A DNA stretch of 64,000 nucleotides. Source: Cyprinodon diabolis. Taxonomy: Eukaryota; Chordata; Actinopteri; Cyprinodontiformes; Cyprinodontidae. The notes beneath the pieces are model-generated. The model searched no databases and was not told the DNA's origin. It saw only the letters and a program-made list of their open reading frames with translations. Shown here one piece after another: positions 1-13,200 of the stretch; positions within the stretch are counted from its first letter, which is position 1; each line of letters opens with the position of its first letter. The stretch spans positions 3,803,052-3,867,051 of the forward strand of contig CM060080.1 in the NCBI GenBank assembly GCA_030533445.1. The letters run 5' to 3'. The position numbers were made by a program, and so were the translations under genes.

Positions 1-399
1 CGCTGAATGCGCACTTTCATCTGGTTTGGTCTGCCGCGGTTTCCGTAGACTCGTGAACTCGCAGGCGCGCGCTTTTAGGAAATCCTATACACTACTGTTT
101 ATGCTCTAAAAACATTCTAAATGACTTCGTTTCGAGTAAATTATGGACGCTACCCACTCAGGACACTTGGAATACATTGGACGAGCAGTATGGAGGAATA
201 TTGACACGTTTTTGTGGACTTTTATGGACCTTTCTGCCTCGGGCGCCATAGACCTCCATTATTTGAATGTCAGCAGACAGCAAGAAGCCTCCCAGATCTC
301 CAGATGCATTTCAGATATCAAAAAAGTACTCCAGAGTGTTGTTCAGCATGGGGGTGAGTAGAAAATGAAGGCTAATCATGTTTTGGGTGTACTATTCCT
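1..399 (+). mobile_element. piggyBac-like non-autonomous element, 3' end
   Basis: It ends in GGGTGTACTATTCCT directly followed by TTAA (400-403), the typical end of TTAA-inserted fish MITEs. The 5' end lies outside the window. A 72-codon ORF at 143-361 shows no recognisable domain and is probably incidental. Confidence 0.4.
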
Positions 400-1927
400 T
401 TAATGTAACTGTAACAGTTAGTCGACTCATTCTTTGTCAGTATAATCGACTCTGGTGGAAAGGTCTTCCACAGAATGTTACAGGAATTTCTTGGGTTGTG
501 GTCAGGCCGCCATCCAGGTTCCTGAAAAACCACAGGTTCCAGAAATTTTTAGCTTCCATTCCCATCTTACATCTTCTAATCTAATCTTATGAATACCAGA
601 GCCCTAAAAGTATTCAACACGTTTTGCAGGACTTCTATTTAATCTATATAACACTTGGAGCTGGAGGATATCGATATGGTTTAAAAATCTAATTTAGATT
701 TTTTTTTCTACCAAATCCGATGAATTAATTTCATTTTTTCCTTCAGTTTTAGAATAAAGACGACAAAAAACAATTACTTTGAAAAACAAGCTTTTATTTT
801 AATCTTCCACTTTGGGAGGTGATCTTAATTTAAAGGGCAACACAATTTAAGCTGAGAAAATGCTTCTAATACAATGTTTCACAACAAACAATAAAATATA
901 TCAAATTAATTGTTTACAGCTAGTATTATTACTGTGTTTCACTTAGGAGTTCAAATCTAAGAACAGAAAGTGGTGACCTGAATCTACGGAAGCCCAAGAA
1001 GTCAACTGTTGGGTAAAAAAAAACAATCTGATTTTCCAAAAATAAATTTTATTTCATTCTAATCCAAAGAAAATTTTAGTAGTCTGTTTGTATGAAACAT
1101 TGTCCAGCCTTAATTATACCGTCTGAAATGTTCATTTGGAACAGAACTAAATGGAGTCACTTTTTTTATATCTTCTCTTTACCAACGCAGTGAGCATGAA
1201 GGAAAATGTATTTTCTGTGCAAAGAAAGTTTTTTTTAATTTTTATTTTTTTTAAGAATATAATTTTGAAAGTTAATTTCTATCATTTAAGACCAAAACTT
1301 CATTTGGATTTTGTACTCAGGTTCAATGTAGAAGCTGTAGTGAAGAATGTGAGGAATTTTTACACCTCTGCTCAGAACCCACCCTGGTACCATGAACCAT
1401 GCTATGCTCAGAGTAGAAGCTCAGTTTGAACTGGAGCTGTGTTAAAAAAAAAGAAAATCAATATTCTACTTTTGTTGATGCTGCTAAAGAAGTTAGATGC
1501 AATTTCCCCATCCGTCTAACTAAAAAAAATAAAATAAAATAAAATAATTTGAGCACAAAACACGAACCGTTAAAGAAGTGATCCCTGCAAATTCTGCTAG
1601 ATGTAGCCGCTTCCAGCCAGCCATCTCAATCGCCTCTCTGGGGCCGCTTCTCAATATGTGTGCTTGTGCGTTCTGATGTGATCGTGTGCTCCAGAAACGT
1701 CATCAGCCTCAGCACTAGTGCTGTTCCAATTCATAAGAACAGCAGACCAAGGAGCAGACAAAGTTCCCGGATATTGTTCTCGCCCCTCCCTATTTACCCA
1801 GCATGCATCAGAGCAGACTTGTCCGTTCTCCAGATTGACAGCTGTCCCAGCCTATATTAATGTTTATTATTCCATCGATACGAGCTGATGCGCGCCTACA
1901 TTAGCTGTTCATGACTGTATTCAGTAG

Positions 1928-3067
1928 CAGGGGTTGATGTTAAGGATTTTTACCAATTGCCCTTTGGGCAAGTGACTTTCACATTTCATTTCCCCAGAAA
2001 CAATTTTTACTTGCCCAGTATAATGTTTGATAAATATAGTTCCTAATATTCATTTTTGTATATATATCAATGAAACATGTTTGTTTCTAAATATTTTTTG
2101 TAATTCAGTATTTTTTAAGTTTCCAGGTTCCTGGTGTGTATCTGCATGCGTCAGATAATGAACTCAAGCCTACATTACCGTGTTAACATGCTTTTCAATC
2201 CTTCCTGCACATTCTTTTCAAACTAAACTTTGCTTTAAACTGTTGTGTGCTTGGAGAAATATAAATTGTAATGTTAAAAATCTAAAAAAAAACTTGACAG
2301 GTTAAAAACTTAAGATAAATCACAAAACAGAAGTCAATGTCACAAATGAATGACTTTTATTTTAGAGTCACGGTATGTTTATACAAGATAATACTATTAA
2401 TATAATGTGACTTTTCTAGAGAATCATTATACATAGTTATTTTATACAGGGTTTCCACAGTCTTACATCATTTCAGATTTCCCTGACTTTTAACTGACTA
2501 AGGATTAGTTTTCCCTGACAAAATAAATGCAGCAACAAGACAATAATAATAACATAACAGGTCACCAATTTAACATGTTTAGCTCTATAACATTTAAATT
2601 TTTACCTCTCCAATGTCTAAGATAAAAAATTTAATCAACATTTTTTAATGTATGACCTGCATCACTGTACAAAAGACTTCTTTAAGATAGCCATATTTAC
2701 ACTGTGCGCATGGCATACAATTATGCCAATTTTCCTAATACCTGACTGATAATTGTTAATCTAGGGTTATCTGGGTGGTGGGTGTGTCTGATTCGCGCCA
2801 ATTCCTGGACAAAAATCTGGCGGAAAATCTGGCGGCTTTTTCAAATCACGCAAGAACGTGTACAAAACAACAAAAATGGTGCCGACAATGCATGTGGGTC
2901 GTTTTTTAAGCGAATGTCGGTGATTTAAAAGTAATTTTGAGTGATAAATAATATTTTTTTTTTATCATTGCACTTGCCCGCCGGGCAAATGCAATGAAAT
3001 ATGTGCTCTCCCGACAATAAAAACTACTTGCCCCGGGAGATCGGGCGATGGTTAACATCGAGCCCTG
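1928..3067. mobile_element. hAT-like MITE with 5-bp target duplication
   Basis: The ends are inverted: CAGGGGTTGATGTTAA on the left, and CAGGGCTCGATGTTAA reading in from the right. They are flanked by AGTAG at 1923-1927 and 3068-3072. Subterminal TTGCCC/GGGCAA blocks recur near both ends. The interior is AT-rich and non-coding. CAG...CTG ends are hAT-like; the 5-bp duplication is shorter than the usual 8. Confidence 0.7.
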
Positions 3068-4052
3068 AGTAGCCTCCTGCTAGCCTCTCCTACTGCTTCC
3101 TCCACTGTTAATGCTTTCTTTGATTTGTTAATAAATGTTTTGTTTAGAGGCTTGTGTGATATTTATCTTTGTGTTTTGTTTTTTTTTGCAAATGGAGGGA
3201 AAAAAAGAAAAATGGGCTTTAAGAGTTTTTCTTTCAGTCTTTCTTTTGTTTAGAGATGGAGGAGAGAAAAATGAAATATTGGCCTTAAGAACCCGCCCCC
3301 AAAAATTGGAGATCGGCTTCGACTGTTGTCAAAATAATTGGTGTTGGCAGTAGCCTAAATCACCCTGTATCTGTCCATCTCTTGTTATACAGTCTAGTAT
3401 TTACCAAGTAATGAGCCAATCATTATTCCACTTTTGTAGCAACAAAGATTAAAATGATTTCATGTTTATGATGTTTTATACTCAGAAGTTTGTCTGTTTA
3501 AGCCTCTAACTACCAGTTTGTGCATTATCTGTTTAAGGGGAGGACATTTTTGAGGCCTTTTAGGGTGGAAATACAGCAGTTTTCAAACATTGGTGTTTAC
3601 TTACGCATGTGATAAACATGTTGTTAAAACCGCAGCAGCGCATCATGACCAGCTTCCGTCTGCTGCTTGCTAAATTACCCTGATTGTCATCTTCTCAGGT
3701 TTCCTCCTCTGCTCAGAGGAGATAACATCCCTCACTCTATCTGTCCCCAAACATCCCCCCCTTTTACTATCTTGCCTTCTCTAAATCCGGTTATCTCTCT
3801 GCTCTCATGATGATGATGATGATGACCGTTGGCATATCTCTTTAATCTTAACAGCACGGCTTGCTATTTCCCCTTTTCTCCCCCACATCAGTACGTAGCA
3901 CTTTTTGTCATCTGCTATGAACGTAAAAGTCACACATTTAGATGAAATTCTGTGTTTTCTTAATCTGAAATTGATGATAAATAAAGTTTAATGTGTGCCT
4001 CAGAGGATAATCTTTGGAGTAAATCGTTTAATTTCTTTGTTGTTGTTTGAAG

Positions 4053-4231
4053 AATCTCCAAAAACATCCCCACCACCAAGGATGTGGAGCCGCTGCTGGA
4101 AATCGATGGAGACATCCGCAGCTTTGAGGTCTTCCTTTCCTCCAGGACGCCTGTTCTCGTGGCCAGAGATGTGGAGATGTTTCTACCCTGCACCGTCAAC
4201 CTTGACCCAAAACTCAGGGAGATCATAGCAG
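4053..4231 (+). CDS. kidins220: KIDINS220 exon: conserved post-KAP segment
   Basis: The exon follows acceptor ...tttgaag and ends at donor g|gtttgt. Its first base completes a codon begun upstream and its last base starts an Asp codon finished in the next exon. It encodes [20 protein letters not shown] and continues through [20 protein letters not shown] to LREIIA, almost identical to the mammalian protein just after the membrane/NTPase region. A minus-strand ORF over the same bases is an antisense shadow. The previous exon is not visible in 1-4052, so that intron exceeds 4 kb. Confidence 0.95.
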
Positions 4232-7200
4232 GTTTGTAAACACTCGTCTCTGAGCTTTCTGGCCTCTCCTGACGCCGGCACATTTGCTCAGTTTACAAAG
4301 ACATGTGAGTAGCATCTAATTGAATGAATCAGTCAAACTCCAACCTTTGATTCGGTCAAATTATTACTTCATGGGGAAATAAATAAAGCTGTTTTTAACT
4401 TAAACAGCAGTGTCACATCAGTTTACTGGTTTATACCCAATGAGTAGAGATGCCTCTCTGCAGCCACCATTGGGTGAAAGGCCAGGTGTCCATGGACAGA
4501 TGACCAACCCTAATCACAGGGCCACACAGACACATCCTGGAATTAGAAAATAAATGCAGTTCAGATCTAACTGACCAAAAACAGGAAGCATTTAGTTCAC
4601 TTCATTGTCAGCAATGAAAAAAGCAGCTTATTTGCGTACAGGTTTGGTGTAAAACTAAATGTTTTTTAGCTTTTACTTTGCATCAAACCCCCTGGAAGGA
4701 TTGTTTGAGGAAAGTTCAGTTTTAGCCTGATCCAAATGAAGTCTCAGTTTAATCCCAGTTGAGCTCAGTGAGCTCCATGTTGATGTTAACGGGAGGACAG
4801 AGTAGGCTTCTTTTTTCCAAAGCAGAGCACACACTGTATGATATTTTCAGTCCTTGTACTCAGCAGCAGCCCAAACTGTATGACGAATCCACAGGATTTA
4901 AAGGTATAGAGGACAATCTTTTATTCCCGGGTGGATCATCTAAATAAGTGGTCCTCCTAATTGTCAATCATTCTGCTGATATGTTTATGTAAGGCCGTCC
5001 TATGTGCTCGTCCCGTTAGCTATCTTTTTCTGCGCACTTTCAGGCGCGTATATCTGTGGTGAGCTACGGTTTCAGACAGTCATTGAAGCTCACCTTTCTC
5101 ACCGCGGTTCTTTGAAAATGGCCGAGAGTCATAAGATAAAAAGTCTCTACGAAGTGTATGAGAAGAAAAGAAAGGCCTCAGAAGAGAAAAACAAGACCAG
5201 AGTGTTTTTGGGAGGTTCTTCACATGATGCCGTACACTGAAAGCAGAGGTCAGGCTTCCCACTGATGCCTCAGTTGTTACCTCTAAATTGTAAATTTCCT
5301 GGGAAGATTAGTTTGATTTTTTTTTTTTTTGTAATTTGCTTCGTTAGTAGTTAAACGGTGGCCAAAGATCCTTATTTACCCCGCAAACATGTCCAAATTT
5401 CCGCTGCAGCACAAACACATACAAGCATGTCATGATTTTTTTTTTATGTACCAGTAGTCTTATTTGCGGGGAAACTTTTTGAAATAAATATGGGTGAAAT
5501 GAGATCCATCCAGGTGACCGCCTTATCATTGTGTCCCCGCACCACCTCGAGGAGAAATAGGCTCGTGCACGCTCGTGCACGCCCCTGCACGCTCTTGTAC
5601 GCGTTTAATGGGTGTTCCCTCTCAGAAACCGGTACAGGGTTGTTCATGTTCATTTTTTTTTTAAGTGGAGAGGGCAGGTCTTTTTAAAATTTCACGATAA
5701 TCCTCCACTATATCTTTAAAAGTTCACGCTTAGGATCAGGGGGAGATCTAGAAAAATATTTATGGGGTGGCGAGAGGGGGGCAGGAATTTTCGAGGAATG
5801 GCAACATATGGCATTTGTTTACACTGAATTTAATCACAGTTACCACAGTTTGGTGAGAATAGATTGTACAGTCAGTGTTTCATGTGAAACAGTTCATATT
5901 AATAATACATGGTACAATGTGATCTCACTTAATAGGAGATAGAAGAATGATTACACTACTTCTAGAGGGGCATTATCACAGGAAAGGTATTAAGGTAAGA
6001 CACAGGTGCTGAGTCGCAGATGTGAGAGATTGACTGTCAGAGAGGCAGCTTTGCAGCATTTGCACAAAAGAAACTATAGAAAGAAAAAGTTCCCCATCAG
6101 AGATCTATGGACTGAGCTGTACTAAAGTGAGCAGAACTACACAGTAGAAATAAATGGGTCAAGGCACCCAAACAAGGTACCGGACATCTATGTAATATTT
6201 ACTCTGAACACACATTTGACCCCATTTGTTCCTCAGTAACTTGACATACAGCAGTTACGGCAACATGAAAGGGACATTTCATGCATGTAAATATGCTGTA
6301 GATAGAGCTGCTGTATCAACATAAAGGCAGGTACTGTATGTTACATCAAAATCTCCACAAATCTGAAAAGAAGCAACAGAAAAATACATTTTGCTTCCAG
6401 TCTGAAAAAATACAAAAAATGTTGTGAGTAGGTTCATACAGGTCATTTCTGGATAGTTTCATACCATATATACAAAAAAAGAAACAACAACACTGCTTCA
6501 CATTAAGCAGGATTTACACCAGTATCACATTTTTAACTTTACTTTTAACACTTTTGGTTTTATTAAAGAAAAGATCAGATTTTCTCAGGTGCCAAAACAA
6601 AATGTAACGGCTCTGTAAAGGCTCACCAGAGAGCATAACATAAAGTTAACATGACTATAACAGCTGAATGCGGCGATTTCCACGTTGCTCAGCAAAACGC
6701 TTCACTAATGTATTTAGATCCAATGTCTTTGTGCGTTTTGATTTGAGTACAACCAAACTTGATCGTCTCTTTTCTGTCATAGTTGACCGCAAATATGTCT
6801 TTATGAGCCTGAGACGTCAGGCCTAACTAACATCATAGTTAGAGAAATAACGTTCTGCAACCTGATTTTTATCATCTTAAAATCAGCTCCTTGGGACAAC
6901 TGTGAAAATTCCCCCTTTCTCCATGCGGCCTGGAACCAGAGTTCCCGCGGGTCCTTAAAAAGTCTTAAAAGGCATTGAATTCTTCAAAATAAAACTAAGG
7001 CCTTAATTGGTATTAAAATGTCTTAAATCAGTCTTTCGTAGGTCTTAATTTTTAAAACATCATAAATAGGATCATTTTTATTCCGATTTATGTTTGTAAT
7101 CTAAATAAAACTTTAAAATTGGCAATTTTTTTTATTTAAAAAAAATAACAGCTCGCCATTATTGGTTCTGTCCCGATAGCGGAACCAATAAAAGCGTTGT

Positions 7201-10200
7201 TGCGGCCGGGACATTTGGGAGATGCACCATTAACTTTTTGTCTGGAAAATATGAGCAAGTGTAAATGTAACCAAAATTGTCTCCAGCCAAGAGTTTCCTC
7301 CATGGCTAAAACCAGGGAACATACATGAGGCTCAGTGGATTTAGTGCAAGAAGCGATTCAAGCTCAGAACGATGGGAATTAAGGCAGTGGAGTCGCACAT
7401 GCGAAGCACGAAACACAAAGCGTCAAAATGGAGTTACAGAGAAACAGCCGGTATTTCTCAGTTTAGTTCCACCCTTGTCTCTGCAACGCCTCCACTTATC
7501 ACCAAATCAAACACACTAAGAAAACCATACAAAGAAAAATAGCTGCAAAAAGACTTAGCACTGGTTATGTTGGGGCTTTAAACTGATTTGTTTTGTTCCC
7601 TGCTAAAACAAAGTTTGTGAATTCAGTTAAATAATTGTTCAAATATATCTGTCATTTGTGTGTTTTTAGCTTTCTTCCTGCATGGGAAGCTTTTCAAAAT
7701 CTGAAACATTAGTGCAGTGGTTTATGTTAAAATAAACCTTTGGGTTAAGTTGTTGCACGTTTTTCTTGTGTTTCTTGTGAATTTGGTCTTAAATTTTTAT
7801 TTCAAGTGGCATTAAAAAGTCGCAAATTTAACTTGCCTTATGCTGTGGGAACCCTGGGAACGCCGCATTTACGCCCGTGGTTCTTGCTTATTTTCAATAT
7901 AGAAACTGCCTGCTTTGTAATTCTTATAGAAGTAAACCCAACTGTAGGCTAAACAGCTAAACTGGTGTCTTCCATCTACCTCTATTCATGTTCTTGGGCC
8001 GTGAACCAGTGGGCTGGTCTGGATGTCAATTTCGGGGCGTGACAAAATTACAGGCCAGAACCAAATAAGGCAACATCCCTGAGTTTACGTCAAATCTGTG
8101 CTTCGTTTGGATCCGCTCGTTTTATGGTGGACGTTTAGAATTATGAGATTTGCAGATAAAGGAGGTGTTGATGGGGTTTGAACTTCTCTGTACGTTGTTA
8201 CGACCACCCAGGCCACAACATATTTGAGGACACGAGACAAACATGAGGTTCAAAAGAATTATTTTATTCTTAATCTCTGGAACTTGTTTTTAGATCAGTT
8301 GTTTTGTTTTTCTGCAAAGAGACAAAAAAAGAACAGAGTCAGATTTTTCCCCAGTTCCCCGTGTCCAAAAAAACTCTAAAAAGAAAAACAAAAACAAAGT
8401 ATGAACAGAAAGTTGGACCTGGTGAGCCGATCCAAAGCAACAAAACGGTACAGCAGAGGGCCAACCCTATACAGGGCCGTCGAAGCCTCTGCTAGTAACA
8501 AACTAACGGGAAAACTCTAATAAAAATATATAAAAAAAACTAAAACAGGACAACCGGTCCCACCAGGTCAAAGTTACAAAAAAATCAGCAAAAAAAAAAA
8601 AGGCTAACGGAAAAAAATACCACATGGCAGGCTGGAGAGGTCAGCGGCGGCCTACAAAGTCGGGAGACGTACGCATCGCGTCTAGACGCTCTCTCTGTGA
8701 CGGTGGCTCGATCAGAAGGTTCCCAGAGGGGGAAAAACCCAGCCTACTTATAGGCGGACCAATATCACGACCAATTAACATAATCGAATCAGTTACAAAA
8801 GAAAAAAAGAAATAATTATCAACTCTAAAATTTAAGTGACTCAACTAAGGTCTATACAACACTAAAAGGGAGAAAAAAAAGAAACAAAAATAATTAATGT
8901 GCCCGACGCACATAACAACGTCCATCGTTATTCATCTATGACAATGGAAACTCGGTTTTGCGTTCCATGACCCCTTTAAGCTTTGACGTTATTTAGGACA
9001 AATGATGACAGCAGTTCTGGTGGTTAACTTGGGGAATAACAATAAATTACATGATTTTGTTATAATGAGAAATGGTAATAAATCAGGTTTTTTCTTAGTT
9101 TTAAAGCTAATAAAAATAGTAAATGCATTAAAATTGGATAAAAAGAGTTTGCATCTTATGTCCAGTCTATGATAATGATTTGACATAAACTTTCAGCTTC
9201 TAGTCTCAGATTATAGATCCTCTAGATTAGCGATTTTCATCCAGCAGCTCCAGAACCATGAGTGCTTCTATAGACCCTCAGCAAGGACAGAAGCAAATTA
9301 TGTTTTAACAGGTTTTCAGATTTCTTTTCATGTAGTAATTGTAAAAAAACCAATCCTGGTCGATAAAATGTGTTTCTATTTTGTTTTAAAACTATAGGAC
9401 TGCAAAATAAAGTTGCTTCTTTTTTAATAACCAACTTTTCTTTAGTTCATGTTTATCAAAAATTCATAGTTTTTTTATTTTAGAGCTCATGGATCATTAG
9501 AGGCTTTAAGTTATTTCTATATGGCTGCGCAAAAATGGCTGTTTGGGTCATAAATGTTACAGACTCTGCCTTACATTAGAGAACATCTTAGATTTGTTAA
9601 AAATTTCTCAGAAAAGTAAACTTTGATCTGTCTTTTTTGTTCTTTCCACGGCTAATAGCTTAGCATAATTCACAGTTTGCTTTTTGTTTCCTCGTCTCGT
9701 TTTCAAACAGTTAAACACCAAGCGGGTGTTTAACTGTTTTTATACCAGAGACTGTGAAAACAGAACAATAAAGTCCTCCATTGTCTCGGCTCAGCTTGTT
9801 CCGCCGTTCTTCTCCAGATTTCACAGCTAGTAGTCACTGTGACGTAAAAGAGCATCAGTGCTGGACTCGGAGACACCACTGCTGCTGGGATGCGTAAGCG
9901 GCATCTCAGGCCTTACAGGAGCGTCAGTGATGCCCAGTGTGAAGCTGCCGTGGTGAAAACACTGAAATGAAACGGTCCCACCCACACGGATGGACTGGTC
10001 CGTTCGCTTTACTCATGGAGGACAAGATCTGCTGCTTGACGTAGAGCCAGTAACTCCAGACTCTTCATAAGTCATCAAATTCTTTTAATTTATTTAGCTT
10101 TTAATGCTCTGTTACAAGATTTCATGTGAGGAAAAATCATTAATTGTTTTATTATTTTTTTGCAAACAAAGTGAAAAGTTCTGCTTGCTTTCATAAGCCT

Positions 10201-13200
10201 CACTAAAATGAATCCAAACACTTTCCTCCAGTTTCTCCCTAATTTGTAGCATATTTTCAGTACAGAGGCAGCTGCTCTGAAGGTCTCAAAGGTTGGTCAG
10301 AGAACATTAGTTCTATGGAGCTGCTGGATGAAGATTGATAATCTAGAGCAGGCATCCCCAACCTCAGTCCTCGAGGGCCGCTGTCCTGCAGGTTTTAGAG
10401 GTTTCCCTGCTTTAGCACAGCTGATTATAATGATTGTAGTAGACCAAAAGCCTGTTAATCAGCTTTCAATTAAAATCAGCTGTGCTGGAGCAGGGAAAGC
10501 TCTAAAACCTGCAGGACAGCGGGCCTCCAGGACCAACTTTGGGGATGCCTGATCTAAAGGATCCAAAATCTGAGACCAGAAGCTGAAAATGTATGTTAAA
10601 TCATTATACTGGACTGGACATATGAAGCAGACTTGTCTTTATCCAATTTTAATGCATTTACTATTATTATTACCTTCAAAACTAAGAAAAAAACTGATTT
10701 ATTATAATTTCTCATAAAAAATAATTTATTGTCATTCTCCATATTTGACAAGGAGAGTTAAAAGAAAAAGCAATTCAAATCAATTTAGTGTATTTACTAG
10801 GGGTGGGTATTGGCAAAGAAGTCATGATTCGATTCGAATCACGATTCACATGCAACGATGCGATTCTATCACGATGCATCACGATACTTGAAATATTGTA
10901 CTGTAAGAACAGTGTTCAGTGAAAACCAGTGGCTGACTGGCTGGGTATGATCTGGATAGTGTCTTCAATTGATACATGACTAAAAGCAACTGAATTCATA
11001 CATAGCTGTATTTATTGAAACGACTTTTGGAGGTGTTGCCATGAAAACAAATACTGGACAGAAATATTACTATTACTGGCGTGGACACACTGACAAAAAG
11101 ATTCATCAAACTTAAAATAACAAAATAAGGATAATCAGTGCCGTTTACATGGCCTCAGCGGTCCTTTAAACCAATGAAATGAAAACATTCAAATGTATAT
11201 TTCCCCTTTTGGAAATGACGTGCGTCATATCAATTTCGTTTTTACCTTCTTTGTTTTTAATGCCAAAATGCATCCAAGCATCTGACTTGAAATGTGATGG
11301 AGCCGGGCGAATTTTCTCAGTGTCCTCCATGTTTTGTTCACGAATGACTCGTCTCAGTATCCCGCGGCCGGAAATGCTTGTGACACAAAGCAGCGGGCGT
11401 CAACATCCGCAGCGACACCTGCTGGACTGGAAGTTGTATTCCACTTGGTTTGATTGATGTGCGCCAACCATTCATGTATTTTATTTGTTCATTTTTTTTT
11501 ATTAAGAATCGATTCTTGTCATCAAGAATCGATGCAGTAGATCACAAGAATTAGAATCGCGATGCATCGATATGACGATTATTTTGCACACCCCTAGTAT
11601 TTACTATTTACAGTTTATTTACAGCCAAGAGGGTAACTCTGGATGAGCCACTGAGATCCGAGATGCTTTGGAAGAATCTGTGCAGCTATTAGTTGTGCAC
11701 CAACGTTGTCTTTATGGAAAAATAATGAGAAGAAAGCTGTTGTTAAAAGAAAACAATATGAAGTCCAGTTTGCTGATAGTCAGAAGTCCTGATGGGGACC
11801 CAGCAAACATTTGGAAGAAGCTGCTTTGGTCAGAACGTCTGACACTGCACATCACTGTGAACACACCATCCCCACTGTTAGATATGGTGGTGGCAGCATC
11901 ATGCTCTGGGGCTGCTTCTCTTCGGCAGACATAGGGAGGATGGTCAGAGCTGATGGAGCCAAATTCAGGAAGGAAACCTGTTGGAGTCAGCAAGAGAAAG
12001 GAGACTGAGGCGGAGGTTCAACTTCCAGCCTCAACGTAAAGCCAGAGCTACAGTGGAACTCTAAAAAAAAACACCAAGCTGTTCATGTGTTAGAACGGCC
12101 CAGTCAAAGTCCAGATGCAAACCCAATCAGAATCTGAAAACTGCTTTTCACAAACCTTCTCCTTCTAATCTGACTGAGCTTGAGAGGTAGAGATCAACCA
12201 TGACAGACCTGCAAAAGGTCAGTATGGTACCAGCACGAACTAAGGAGGCTGAATACTTTTGATGCCTTTGTGTTGAAAGGAAATCATCTATAATTATCTT
12301 TCTACTTCAGCTGTAAAGCACTCTGTGTTGCTCTTTTGTATTAGATTCCAATAAAATCTATTTATGTCTGTGGTTGTAATGTGACAACATGTGGAAAAGT
12401 TGAATGGTTTGTCTACAGCGCCGGCACAGTGCTGTTTAGGTAGGTGCTTCCTGGTGGGAAACTTCTAACATAGATATTCTCTGCTGCACAGACAGCAGAA
12501 CTCATTAGAATTACTCAGACGTGCATGAATCAGATAGAATACCACCCTGCCTGATTTTCACGAAATAACAGCCTTAGAGCAGTTTAAAGGTCAGAAAAGT
12601 TGATTTAGCAGGATATGGGGCCTTTAAAAAAAGTCCTCCTGTCAGCCCTTCAGGTAGATCAGCACAAGTGGTATGAAAAGACTGCACATAAGCTTAAACG
12701 CTCCATACTGAGGTTTAGCATAGTGGTGGAAGTGTCATGCTGTGGGGATCCTTTGTTTTCAGTAGAGATTGGGAAACTGGTCAGACATAATGGGGAGGAT
12801 GGATTGATTTAATTCCCTGAAGAATTAGGGTGGAGGTTCACTTCCTAGAATATGGAGTGAAATGTGTTCCATTATTATTGCACCAAAGAAGACATTTTAT
12901 GAAATTTGAAAAATGTGCAACCAAGAAATGAAACTTTCAATAACGTCTCAAAATGTTTTGATAACTTTGCAGTTCTCTATTTTTCATATACTATTTTTTC
13001 CAAAACACTGTTTGTGGATTTTATATTTTAAAAATCTTATTTTTTTTTATTGTTTTACAGGTTTATTATTTTCTCTTTTCAAATTTCTGTTTTTTGGCTA
13101 GAGCGGTAAATATTTTATTCTTTAGAATTTCCGTTTTACAAATCCCATTTTCTTCATTTCTGTTTTCCGCTCTAGCCGTTTCTATTGGTCCGCTGGACAT

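Larger units (their letters stand above)
1..4052 (+). other. kidins220: KIDINS220 intron (5' part off-window)
   Basis: No exon is visible. The segment holds a piggyBac-like end (1-399), AT-rich sequence, a 1.1-kb hAT-like MITE (1928-3067) and a GAT microsatellite (3808-3825). About 3080-4050 shows nothing recognisable beyond ordinary intron. Confidence 0.6.

Noticed and set aside
1..4052. Upstream KIDINS220 exon
   Set aside because: I searched for the expected residues before RISKNIPTT and found no reading frame with suitable splice sites.
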